The notes below the pieces were generated by a model that saw only the letters and a program-made list of their open reading frames with translations, did no database searches and was not told the origin of the DNA. From Candidatus Cloacimonadota bacterium (lineage in GTDB: Bacteria > Muiribacteriota > UBA6191), in the NCBI GenBank assembly GCA_002402105.1, contig NVVD01000001.1, forward strand, positions 85,533 to 127,545: a stretch of DNA of 42,013 nt. The letters are read 5' to 3'. A program made the translations under genes and the position numbers. Shown piece after piece: positions 34,648 through 42,013 of the stretch (positions are counted from its first letter, which is position 1; each line of letters starts with the position of its first letter).

Positions 34648-35943
34648 TTACTCCTGAGGAACGGATTTAGCTTTTGTTCCATCTATAAGGGTTTCTCTAA
34701 ACCTAAGAAGTACAACATCATTATCTAAAAAGGTGTTGCTTATGTAGCTATTTTTACCATTAGATTTTAGAATATAAATATTTTTTTGTAGGATTTTACC
34801 ATTTCTAATTATTTGTACTTTATTATTATAAATACTCATAGTAGGAATAGATACTGCATTTTTTAATGGTTTACCAATTAATGAAATCTTAGCAAATGAG
34901 CCCGGTAAAATTAATGGAGAATTTAAAAGCAGTTTGGGTTCTAGCTCTAAAAATAGTTTAAGGTTTCTTGTGTTTAAGTCAAATGCGGATGCAAGTCTAA
35001 TATTTTTAGCTTTAAATTGACCCGAAACTTTAGGAGAAATCCATTCAATAATATTTTTTGGTAAGTTTAGGACTCTAAAGTTTTCATGGTTAATGTCAGC
35101 AATAGATCTTTGTTTTGTATCTATTAACCAAGAGCTTTGTGAAGAAGGTATTTCAACTACTAGATCGAGCTTTTTTGCATCGTAGGCGTTACACAATAAG
35201 TTGTTTGGAGATACAAACTGTCCAATATTTATATGGGTTTTAGTTATTTTAAGAGTAAAAGGGGCTTTAATTTGACTTCTTTTGATATCAATTTTGATTT
35301 CTTCAAGTTTAATTAAGATATTTTCAATTTGATTTAGAATGCTTTTAATATCGTGAGGTAAGAGTTTTTTTTGGTTAAGTAATTGCGTGAGCGTTGACTT
35401 TTTGTTTTGGTACTTAATGAGAGAGGACTCGTTACTTTGGGTTGAGATCGTTTTTTCAAGAAGCATTTGCTTTGATCGTTTTAGTTCATTTTTACTTAGC
35501 TGAAGGCTTTCTTTGGCAATTTTAATACTATCGGCTAGATTTTGAATATTTTGTCTAACTCTTTTTTCTTGAATTTTTTTTGCTGCAAGCTGATTAAATA
35601 GTTTTTTGCCTTGGAGTTCTAGCTTAATTGTATCTATAGAAATTATAACTTCATTTTTTTGTATAAGTCCACCTTCTGTAAAGTTTTCATGTAAATAAAT
35701 AACTTTTCCAGAAGTAAAAGATTTCAAAAGAATATTTTTTGACGCAAAAACAGTACCATAGCTTTCATATTTATTATCTAAATGATTGCTTTGGATTTTG
35801 ATTGTTCTAAAGCTAGGGGTAATCGTTTCTTGTTCAGAGCGATTAATAGATACTTTATGAGAGCTAAAGCTCTTGTATAGAAAAAACCCCCCTGCCAAAA
35901 TTATAATGACAAGGGTTATAGTTATGCGGGTTTCCCGTTTCAT
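34648..35943 (-). CDS. RND membrane fusion (periplasmic adaptor) protein
   Basis: 431 residues. An N-terminal signal anchor (LVIIILAGGFFLYKSF) and the adaptor layout follow: first lipoyl-like half ('GKVIYLHENFTEGGLIQKNE'), a long helical hairpin (about 120-220, with 'KESLQLSKNELKRSKQMLLE'), second lipoyl half ('IKAPFTLKITKTHINIGQFV') and beta-barrel. It links the RND pump to an outer-membrane channel. It starts one base after the TetR gene stop and ends 3 bases before the pump gene, so the three form one operon. Confidence 0.9.
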   Translation of the reverse strand: MKRETRITITLVIIILAGGFFLYKSFSSHKVSINRSEQETITPSFRTIKIQSNHLDNKYESYGTVFASKNILLKSFTSGKVIYLHENFTEGGLIQKNEVIISIDTIKLELQGKKLFNQLAAKKIQEKRVRQNIQNLADSIKIAKESLQLSKNELKRSKQMLLEKTISTQSNESSLIKYQNKKSTLTQLLNQKKLLPHDIKSILNQIENILIKLEEIKIDIKRSQIKAPFTLKITKTHINIGQFVSPNNLLCNAYDAKKLDLVVEIPSSQSSWLIDTKQRSIADINHENFRVLNLPKNIIEWISPKVSGQFKAKNIRLASAFDLNTRNLKLFLELEPKLLLNSPLILPGSFAKISLIGKPLKNAVSIPTMSIYNNKVQIIRNGKILQKNIYILKSNGKNSYISNTFLDNDVVLLRFRETLIDGTKAKSVPQE

Positions 35944-35944
35944 C

Positions 35945-36547
35945 TTAGTCCTTTAAAAGACTCCTGTTGATATAACTTTCAAACTCAGTACAAACTTCGT
36001 CTAAACTCATATCATTAGAGTACATTGAATAATGTCTCAAGATGTGATTAATAAATCCGTGAATGCTTAAAAGCTGAAACATTGTAGAACCAGGTCTAAT
36101 TGTTCCTTCTGCTTTTTTCGCGTCGATGACTTCTATCCACATATCTAGAGGGTTCTCCTTTTCTTCCTCTTTAATTCTATCGAAGAATGTTAAAGCATTC
36201 TCGTATAGATATAGATAAGCGTTTCTAAAGTCAGCTTGGTTGAAAGAATTAAATAAAACGTCTCTCGCTATATTTCTAAATATGGTTTTAGCATCCTGAT
36301 TAGGATTTAAAATTTTAACTAAATCAGGCTTGAGTACATTGAACACAGTTAAATAGAGATGATAAGACAAATCATCTTTAGATTTAAAATGTGAGTACAA
36401 AGCTGGGTTAGTAAAACCAGATATTTTTGAAATGTCACGAACAGAAGTCGCTTTAATTCCCTTTTCTACAAAAAGCTCAAGTGATGCATTGAAGATGTTG
36501 AGCTTTCCTTTCGCTCTAATTTTGGTATTTTCTTGTGTTAAGTACAT
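35945..36547 (-). CDS. TetR-family regulator of the efflux operon
   Basis: 200 residues from ATG 36547; an upstream in-frame TTG at 36583 would add 12 residues without a ribosome site. Helix-turn-helix 'SVRDISKISGFTNPALYSHF' at about residues 35-55. The rest is an all-helical ligand domain with 'ADFRNAYLYLYENALTFFDR'. As the first gene of the operon it presumably represses itself, the adaptor and the pump until a substrate of the pump binds. A spaced inverted pair TACCTA (36613-36618)/TAGGTA (36637-36642) is just upstream. Confidence 0.88.
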   Translation of the reverse strand: MYLTQENTKIRAKGKLNIFNASLELFVEKGIKATSVRDISKISGFTNPALYSHFKSKDDLSYHLYLTVFNVLKPDLVKILNPNQDAKTIFRNIARDVLFNSFNQADFRNAYLYLYENALTFFDRIKEEEKENPLDMWIEVIDAKKAEGTIRPGSTMFQLLSIHGFINHILRHYSMYSNDMSLDEVCTEFESYINRSLLKD

Positions 36548-36612
36548 GAGAATTATGCTAATCAGAATGTGTTTAAAAGTCAAGTGTGAATATCATTTAA
36601 AAGCATTTATTT

Positions 36613-36642
36613 TACCTAGGAGGCCTTTGCTATCGGTAGGTA
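36613..36642. promoter_or_regulatory. Spaced inverted half-sites upstream of the efflux regulator
   Basis: TACCTA (36613-36618) and TAGGTA (36637-36642), 18 bases apart, match the half-sites of the MAPEG operators at 12574-12589. They may be the operator of this TetR, or a shared target of both regulators; the wider spacing makes either uncertain. Confidence 0.3.
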
Positions 36643-36689
36643 TAGGAGGGCTATGACGGAGTTTTGAGTCTTTCTTTAATAGAAATAAA

Positions 36690-37049
36690 TTATATAATAC
36701 TAGTGAGGCCACAAGCTTCAGGTAGGTTTTTTAAAAATCTAACAGGGGATTCATGAGTACCATTCATTGTTTTTTTCATGAGTTGTTGATATTCAAAAAG
36801 TTTACTTTCTATTTCATTTGTTGGTAAGCCACTTTTGGTCATAGATTGAATTAAAACTAAGGTTTGAATGTCTTTTTGATTATAATTAGAGTGAACTGGT
36901 AAAAATTTTTTAAATTCTAAACAATACTTTCTAATTGTTTGGTGATTAATATTTAATATATTCTCTAATTCAAGTAAATTAAACTCACTTTTTGTTTTAA
37001 AAGATTCAAAATCAGATTGAATTGGTGTTGATTTGTTTGAATTTTCCAT
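36690..37049 (-). CDS. MerR-like helix-turn-helix regulator
   Basis: 119 residues. 'LELENILNINHQTIRKYCLE' then 'YNQKDIQTLVLIQSMTKSGL' with 'PTNEIESKL' has the MerR HTH pattern (helix-turn-helix, wing, 'Y..D...L..I..L...G....EI...L'). Short C-terminal end with no Cys-rich effector domain; the single Cys is near 'EACGLTS'. ATG at 37049 has an excellent ribosome site (GAGGAG). It is divergent from the WecG/TagA gene and may control it, by inference from position only. It lacks the usual length of full MerR proteins. Confidence 0.72.
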   Translation of the reverse strand: MENSNKSTPIQSDFESFKTKSEFNLLELENILNINHQTIRKYCLEFKKFLPVHSNYNQKDIQTLVLIQSMTKSGLPTNEIESKLFEYQQLMKKTMNGTHESPVRFLKNLPEACGLTSII

Positions 37050-37190
37050 TACTTCTCCTCTATTATAGCTCTTTGATAACTTCGACTGCTCTTTAATTAT
37101 ATCTTATAACTTAGGTAAAAATTGTGTCGATATTGAAATTTATAGCTAAATACATTTTTTTTTGGGTCATATAAAATTTATGGAGATAAA

Positions 37191-37910
37191 ATGAGTTTTG
37201 AATTGATGAAAATAAAAATAGAAGAATGGAAAATTTCAGAACTACATGATTACATTTCAAGCTCTGTTGAAAAAAAAGTGCCCGTAGATATTTTGAATGT
37301 AAATATTCATGCTATGAACTTACTCCATAAAGATAAGGATTTTTTTGAATTGATGAAAAGCTCTGATTGTGTTTTTTGTGATGGAGAAGGAGTGAGGATA
37401 GCTGCAAACTTTAAAGGGGCAAATATTCCTTATAAAATAACTTATGCAGATTGGATGAATCAGTTTTTACCTTACTGTGAACAAAAAAAACATCGTTTAT
37501 TTTTTTTAGGATCTGATGCGGATACTTTAAAACTATCGGTTAATAAAGTTAAACAAGATTATTCAAAATTAAATTTAGTGGGTTCACTAGACGGCTTTCA
37601 AAGCTATGAAAAAATAAAAAAGACCTTATTAGAGAAAAAACCTGAAATTATTATCGTTGGAATGGGAATGCCCTTACAAGAAAAAGTAATTAGAAAATTA
37701 AAATTAGATCATGTTTGTGGGGTTTTTTTAAGTGGAGGAGCTGTTTTTGATTATGTATCAGGTAGTGTGAAAAGGGCTCCTAAATGGATGATTATTTTAA
37801 AATTAGAATGGTTGTTTCGATTATTTCAAAATCCAAAACGACTTTTTTATAGATATATCATTGGTAATCCTTTGTTTTATTTAAGGGTTATTCTGAACAA
37901 AGCCCCTTAA
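37191..37910 (+). CDS. WecG/TagA/CpsF-family glycosyltransferase
   Basis: 239 residues, GT26 family, start supported by GGAG. 'DILNVNIHAMNLLHKDKDFF' at the N-terminus, 'DCVFCDGEGVRIAANF' (about 60-75) with the catalytic Asp-containing loop, 'PEIIIVGMGMPLQEKVIRKL', and the diagnostic C-terminal 'RAPKWMIILKLEWLFRL' and 'RRLFYRYIIGNPLF'-like block (as KRLFYRYIIGNPLF). These enzymes add an N-acetyl-aminosugar (for example ManNAcA) to a lipid-linked glycan. Separated from the polysaccharide operon, so it may serve a different glycan. Confidence 0.9.
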   Translation: MSFELMKIKIEEWKISELHDYISSSVEKKVPVDILNVNIHAMNLLHKDKDFFELMKSSDCVFCDGEGVRIAANFKGANIPYKITYADWMNQFLPYCEQKKHRLFFLGSDADTLKLSVNKVKQDYSKLNLVGSLDGFQSYEKIKKTLLEKKPEIIIVGMGMPLQEKVIRKLKLDHVCGVFLSGGAVFDYVSGSVKRAPKWMIILKLEWLFRLFQNPKRLFYRYIIGNPLFYLRVILNKAP

Positions 37911-37992
37911 TTAACGAGATTATCTTGCTCATTTTCTTTGCTCTTAGTATATTCTCTTCATAATATAACTAACCTAACAGGCCTCAAAATTT

Positions 37993-39798
37993 ATGAAACA
38001 AGAAAACATACGAGTATTTTCAATTATAGCGCATATTGACCATGGCAAGTCTACTTTAGCAGACAGAATCATGTCTGCTACTGGTACGGTTCCTGATCGT
38101 CTAATGAAAGAGCAGCTCTTAGACTCAATGGATATTGAAAGAGAACGTGGTATCACGATTAAATCTCAGGCCGTTGAGTGTTTGTATACAGATAAAAACG
38201 GTGAGATTTATTATTACTATTTAATTGATACACCTGGTCATGTTGATTTTACTTACGAAGTTTCAAGAGCACTTGCTGCTTGTGATGGAGCTCTTTTAGT
38301 TGTAGATGCGGCACAAGGTTTAGAGTCTCAAACTATGGCAAATATGTATTTGGCTTTAGATAATAACTTAGAAATTTTACCAGTAGTTAATAAAATTGAT
38401 TTACCAGCTGCTCGTCCTGATGAAGTAGCTGAAGAAATTGAAGAAATTTTAGGCATTGATGCAGCTGATGTAGTGCCAATTTCGGCTAAAAATGGGATTG
38501 GTATAGATCATTTATTAGAAAGAATACACGAGGCCTTCCCTCCTCCAAAAGTTGAGAAAGGTGCTCCTCTTAAAGCTTTAGTTTTTGATGCTAAGTTTGA
38601 GTCTTACCGTGGAGTTATCATTTATATTCGTGTTTTTGATGGAGAAATCAAAAAAGGGAGTAAAATAAAAATGATGGCAACTGGTAATAGTTTTGATGTT
38701 GCCGAACTTGGAGTTTTTACGCCAGCAGAGTCAAAAGTAGACTCATTAATAGGTGGGCAAGTGGGATACTTTACCGCTTCTATTAAAACATTAAGTGAGG
38801 TTTCAATTGGTGATACTGTTACTAGTTCAGAAAACTCTTGCACTGAGCCTTTAAAAGGTTTTAAGCCTGTAAAGCAAATGGTTTATTGTGGTTTATATCC
38901 TGTTTCGTCTGATGACTATGAGGATTTAAAATCGGCTTTAGAGAAAATGCAGTTAAACGATTCATCTATATCATATGAGCCCGATACATCTGTTGCACTC
39001 GGATTTGGCTTTCGTTGTGGATTTTTAGGATTATTACACTCAGATGTAATTCAAGATAGATTAGAGAGAGAGTTCGATTTAGACTTAGTTGCAACAGCTC
39101 CTTCTGTAGTTTATAGGGTGCATTTAGTTTCTGGTCAAGTGATTGAAATTGATAACCCCTCTAAATTACCTGAGCCAAACTTATTTGACTATCTTGAAGA
39201 GCCATATATTGACATGAACATCTATATGCCAAAAGAGTATACTGGTTCTGTTATGTCTCTATGCGAAGAAAAACGTGCTACCTATATTGATATGGAGTAT
39301 TTAGATAAAACAAGAGTTATATTAAAATACTCTATGCCTTTAAGTGAAATGATTGTTGATTTTTATGATCGTCTAAAGTCTTGTACTCAAGGTTATGCTT
39401 CTGTTGAATATGACTTTTCTGAGTATAAACGTGGAAGCCTAGTTAAGATGGAAATTGCTATTGGTGGAGATCCTGTTGATGCTTTCACGATGATTGTACC
39501 AAAAGAAAAGGCTTTTTACCGAGGTAGGGAGCTTACTATAAGACTAAAAGATTTAATCCCAAGACATCAATTTGAAGTTGCTATTCAGGCTATGATTGGT
39601 TCAAGAGTAATCTCTCGAACAAGTATTAAAGCTCTTCGTAAAAATGTTTTAGCAAAATGTTATGGTGGAGATATTTCTCGTAAAAAGAAACTTTTACAAA
39701 AGCAGAAAAAGGGTAAAAAGAGAATGAAACTGATTGGTAGTGTCGAAGTTCCTCAAGAAGCTTTTATGGCTGTACTCGATATCTCAGATAAATCATAA
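37993..39798 (+). CDS. lepA: Elongation factor 4 (LepA)
   Basis: 601 residues, the usual LepA length. GTPase motifs: AHIDHGKST (13-21), DTPGH (79-83), NKID (133-136). C-terminal LepA-specific domain ends '[22 protein letters not shown]', the conserved LepA end. EF-4 binds ribosomes and helps initiation or back-translocation under stress in the cytoplasm. The ABC permease gene begins 2 bases after its stop. Confidence 0.97.
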   Translation: MKQENIRVFSIIAHIDHGKSTLADRIMSATGTVPDRLMKEQLLDSMDIERERGITIKSQAVECLYTDKNGEIYYYYLIDTPGHVDFTYEVSRALAACDGALLVVDAAQGLESQTMANMYLALDNNLEILPVVNKIDLPAARPDEVAEEIEEILGIDAADVVPISAKNGIGIDHLLERIHEAFPPPKVEKGAPLKALVFDAKFESYRGVIIYIRVFDGEIKKGSKIKMMATGNSFDVAELGVFTPAESKVDSLIGGQVGYFTASIKTLSEVSIGDTVTSSENSCTEPLKGFKPVKQMVYCGLYPVSSDDYEDLKSALEKMQLNDSSISYEPDTSVALGFGFRCGFLGLLHSDVIQDRLEREFDLDLVATAPSVVYRVHLVSGQVIEIDNPSKLPEPNLFDYLEEPYIDMNIYMPKEYTGSVMSLCEEKRATYIDMEYLDKTRVILKYSMPLSEMIVDFYDRLKSCTQGYASVEYDFSEYKRGSLVKMEIAIGGDPVDAFTMIVPKEKAFYRGRELTIRLKDLIPRHQFEVAIQAMIGSRVISRTSIKALRKNVLAKCYGGDISRKKKLLQKQKKGKKRMKLIGSVEVPQEAFMAVLDISDKS

Positions 39799-39800
39799 AT

Positions 39801-40721
39801 ATGAGTGCTTTTTTGAAGCCTCTTTTTAGATTGTGTAGTACAGTTTTTGGTGTAATTGTACTAACTTATTTTGTAATGGCTTCTATTCCTGGTAATCCTG
39901 TATTTTCTATATATGATAAAGGTATTTCACAAGAAGTGCTCAACAAAAAACTAGAGTCTGAAAAGCTATCTATCTTAGATTTGAATAAGTTTTTTATTTT
40001 TAGCAAAAAATTAATTAGTTTTAATTTTGGAAAAAGTAAAATTACTGGCGAAGATATAAACAAAGAACTCAAAATTAGGGTCTTTAATACTTTAAAGTTA
40101 ACTTTATTAGCCGTATTTATCTTTCTTGTATTTGGTCTGGGTTTAGGCTTGCTAGGAGCTTTATATTCGGGCTCTTTTTTAGATCAAATCTTTAAAATGA
40201 TAACAGCTATGTTTATGTCAACACCTGTTTTTTGGTTTGGTTTAGTTTTAATGATTATCTTTTCTTTAAAGTTATCTTGGTTTCCAGTATCTGGGAGCGA
40301 TTCTTTTTCACACCTTGTTTTACCTAGCTTAACAATAGGTTTAAGGCCAGCAGCTTTTTTGCAAAGACTTGTTCAGTCTAGGGTAGAGGATGCTTTACAA
40401 GCTCCTTTTGTGCAAGTTGCTATGTCTAAGGGTTTGTCTCCAAGTTATGTTTTGATACATCATGCTTTACGTAATGCATTGATTCCAATTGTTACAATTA
40501 TTACGCTTGAATTTTCACAATTAATGACGGGTGCAGTTGTTGCTGAAACTATTTTTTCTTATAAAGGGGTAGGTACATATATTATTCAAGGTATAAATTC
40601 AAGAGACTATAATATAATTTTAGCTACTGTTTTTATTTCTTGTTTGTTTGTAATTTTAAGCAATTTATTATTAGATTTAAGTTATCCTTTTATAGACCCC
40701 CGAATAAAAAAACAGGCCTAA
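39801..40721 (+). CDS. Oligopeptide-type ABC permease (DppB-like)
   Basis: 306 residues, about six helices, with the cytoplasmic coupling motif 'HALRNALIPIVTIITLEF' (EAA loop) and 'VAETIFSYKGVGTYI', typical of the DppB/OppB class. It imports peptides, nickel or similar. The cognate solute-binding protein and ATPases are not in the window, though a further permease gene follows 2 bases later. It begins 2 bases after lepA, with no separate promoter apparent. Confidence 0.88.
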   Translation: MSAFLKPLFRLCSTVFGVIVLTYFVMASIPGNPVFSIYDKGISQEVLNKKLESEKLSILDLNKFFIFSKKLISFNFGKSKITGEDINKELKIRVFNTLKLTLLAVFIFLVFGLGLGLLGALYSGSFLDQIFKMITAMFMSTPVFWFGLVLMIIFSLKLSWFPVSGSDSFSHLVLPSLTIGLRPAAFLQRLVQSRVEDALQAPFVQVAMSKGLSPSYVLIHHALRNALIPIVTIITLEFSQLMTGAVVAETIFSYKGVGTYIIQGINSRDYNIILATVFISCLFVILSNLLLDLSYPFIDPRIKKQA

Positions 40722-40723
40722 AT

Positions 40724-41539
40724 ATGAAGAGGCTTTTATTTTTATTGAGTGTATTGTTTTTATTGATATTAGTAGGTGTAGCTATATTTCCAAGTGCCTT
40801 TACAACTTATGATCCGTTTTTACAAAACTTAGATTTAATGCTACTTGAGCCAAATGATAAACATATTTTAGGGTGTGATTGGTTAGGGCGAGATTTATTT
40901 TCAAGGCTGATATATGCTGCTAGGTATACTTTGATTTCTGGTATGTTAGTCAGTTTTTTGACTTTACTGATTCCTTTACTACTGTCTGGTTTTATTCTTT
41001 TTCGTGGAAATCTAATAAATGGTCTTTATTTACAAGTTGTAGATACTTTTCAGATATTTCCTCCTTTATTATTAGCGATTTTAATCTCTTCAAGAAGTGA
41101 TGGAGGTTTTTTAACAATTATTAGTGCTTTAGTGTTATCTGGGTGGGCGGCTAATGGTCGATTAATTAGAGCGTATTTACTTGAAATTAAAAATAGAGAT
41201 TTCGTTTTAGTAGCTTATTCATTGGGAGCATCAGATTTTAGAATATTTTTTAAACATATTTTACCTAATATTGTTTCTCCATTAATTATTTTATTTAGTC
41301 TTAGAACAGGTATGATGATTTTAGCAGAGTCGACTTTAAATTTTTTAGGGCTTGGTGGGGGAGATGAAACTTTATCATGGGGTGCTATGGTTTATGGGGG
41401 GAAACAATTTATTGGAGTAAATTTTATGGTATCCATGTATCCAGCTACTGCGATTGCTTTAACGGTGTTTTGTTTTCAGGTACTTGGCGAGTATTTTGAA
41501 AATAAATATAAACCTAAAGTTAGTGGTAGATTAAAATAA
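40724..41539 (+). CDS. Oligopeptide-type ABC permease (DppC-like)
   Basis: 271 residues from ATG 40724; a longer in-frame stretch upstream overlaps the previous gene and is rejected. Signal-like start 'MKRLLFLLSVLFLLILVGV', 'DKHILGCDWLGRDLFSRL' (the DppC-type N-terminal motif) and 'HILPNIVSPLIILFSLRT' (EAA loop) with 'STLNFLGLGGGDETLSWGAM' make this the partner of the DppB-like protein. Two bases separate it from that gene. Shorter than most DppC (about 290-300) by a few residues at the N-terminus. Confidence 0.88.
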   Translation: MKRLLFLLSVLFLLILVGVAIFPSAFTTYDPFLQNLDLMLLEPNDKHILGCDWLGRDLFSRLIYAARYTLISGMLVSFLTLLIPLLLSGFILFRGNLINGLYLQVVDTFQIFPPLLLAILISSRSDGGFLTIISALVLSGWAANGRLIRAYLLEIKNRDFVLVAYSLGASDFRIFFKHILPNIVSPLIILFSLRTGMMILAESTLNFLGLGGGDETLSWGAMVYGGKQFIGVNFMVSMYPATAIALTVFCFQVLGEYFENKYKPKVSGRLK

Positions 41540-41617
41540 AAAAATAAAGCTGTAAGGTGTATGTTATTATATGCACTAATACCTAAATTCATTTATTAAT
41601 ATTACATGGAGGTAATG

Positions 41618-41794
41618 ATGCAAATACATTCAAATTCTGGTGTTCATCAAAATTTAGCGAGTCCAAAACCAGTTGCAGCAGCAAGTAAAGAAAACTTAGC
41701 AGCAGAAAAACCAGCAGGTGGGGGACATGATATCCCAGCAGTTGCTCAAGCTAAAGATGAGAGACTAGGGCAAAATATAGATTTTAAAGCTTAG
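41618..41794 (+). CDS. Small Ala-rich peptide with strong expression signals
   Basis: 58 residues from ATG 41618, preceded by GGAGG 5 bases upstream; ATG at 41606 and 41615 lie in or too near that site. The product is rich in Ala, Lys and Pro ('PKPVAAASKENLAAEKPAGG') and looks unstructured, with no Cys or membrane segment. A very strong terminator follows. Function unknown. Confidence 0.6.
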   Translation: MQIHSNSGVHQNLASPKPVAAASKENLAAEKPAGGGHDIPAVAQAKDERLGQNIDFKA

Positions 41795-41805
41795 TCTTAA
41801 AAATC

Positions 41806-41844
41806 AAAAAGCCCCCTTAAAACTTAGTTTTAAGGGGGCTTTTT
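41806..41844. terminator. Very strong intrinsic terminator
   Basis: Perfect 18-bp stem, AAAAAGCCCCCTTAAAAC (41806-41823) and its complement (41827-41844), with a three-base TTA loop and T-runs outside each arm. It ends the small Ala-rich gene and can also end the minus-strand gene coming from the right edge. Confidence 0.92.
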
Positions 41845-41855
41845 TGTTGAATAAA

Positions 41856-42013
41856 TTATTGATTAGAAAATAGTTTATTATAAAGTTTTTTCTTGGAATT
41901 TAGTTTTATGGAGCTTTGTGGTTTTAAAACAGAGTCAACACGAGTTCGATATGTTGGTAAAAATAAAAACATGAGTTTTTTTAACTGAGAAAATTTAGGA
42001 TTAAATTTAACTG
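41856..42013 (-). CDS. C-terminal fragment of a gene extending beyond the window
   Basis: An open frame on the minus strand from the window edge to TAA at 41856-41858 gives about 52 residues ending 'KKLYNKLFSNQ'. It is basic and has 'KLMFLFLPTYRTRV'. Too short to classify; a real gene is likely because it ends right at the strong terminator. Confidence 0.55.
   Translation of the reverse strand, partial: VKFNPKFSQLKKLMFLFLPTYRTRVDSVLKPQSSIKLNSKKKLYNKLFSNQ

Noticed and set aside
38622..40072. Minus-strand frames inside lepA and the first permease
   Set aside because: Both genes are complete, conserved families; the opposite frames have no supporting signal.

Overview
This is an AT-rich chromosomal window from a diderm (Gram-negative) bacterium. 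The diderm reading rests on lipoboxes, an RND efflux pump, an O-antigen-ligase-like protein and many signal peptides. The mix of TPR proteins, secreted and lipid-anchored proteins of no recognised family, and low GC would fit a Bdellovibrionota or deltaproteobacteria-like lineage. That is an inference; the window holds no rRNA or other strong taxonomic marker. There is no phage, insertion sequence, CRISPR array or obvious genomic island.

Layout. 1-5100 (minus) is one continuous reading frame for a giant TPR protein of at least 1,700 residues, with a four-cysteine N-terminus; its C-terminus lies outside the window. 5441-6827 holds a small membrane protein and an acidic lipoprotein. 6993-9873 (minus) is a compact operon: a small protein, then a cystathionine beta-synthase/gamma-lyase pair (reverse transsulfuration, homocysteine to cysteine), then ClpP. 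10019-12422 holds small and unknown proteins and a methyltransferase fused to a CpXC-type Cys domain. 12564-14668 looks like an electrophile or thiol detoxification cluster: a MAPEG membrane protein behind a promoter with two dyad operators, a TetR regulator with two candidate sensor cysteines, and a secreted metallo-beta-lactamase-fold hydrolase. A decayed DUF2442-like gene follows at about 14744-14860.

15315-17699 holds a secreted unknown protein, a P-loop kinase-like gene, tmRNA (ssrA, minus, 17175-17527, with an unusual tag ending MAA) and a small membrane protein. 17910-20924 encodes a large lipoprotein with a FlgO/CsgG-like N-terminal region and an LmeA/DUF2993-like protein. 21074-26192 is a tightly packed surface-polysaccharide operon (secreted helical protein, GT4, O-antigen ligase/polymerase, GT2, GT4). 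It ends in a 144-bp nested inverted-repeat element. Next come a secreted phospholipase-D-family protein and a DgkA-type lipid kinase.

28405-36547 (minus) holds a full-length glycine decarboxylase built from two-subunit-type halves, and a TetR - membrane fusion protein - RND pump operon. The right end has a MerR-like regulator, a WecG/TagA glycosyltransferase, LepA (EF-4), two oligopeptide-type ABC permeases, a short Ala-rich protein with a strong terminator, and the 3' end of another gene.

Themes that recur are envelope construction (polysaccharide, lipid turnover, lipoproteins, efflux), sulfur amino acid metabolism and protein quality control (ClpP, tmRNA, LepA). I found no convincing new defence or mobile system. 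The most unusual items are the nested palindrome element, the methyltransferase-CpXC fusion, the giant TPR protein, the tmRNA tag and the operator-rich detoxification cluster.
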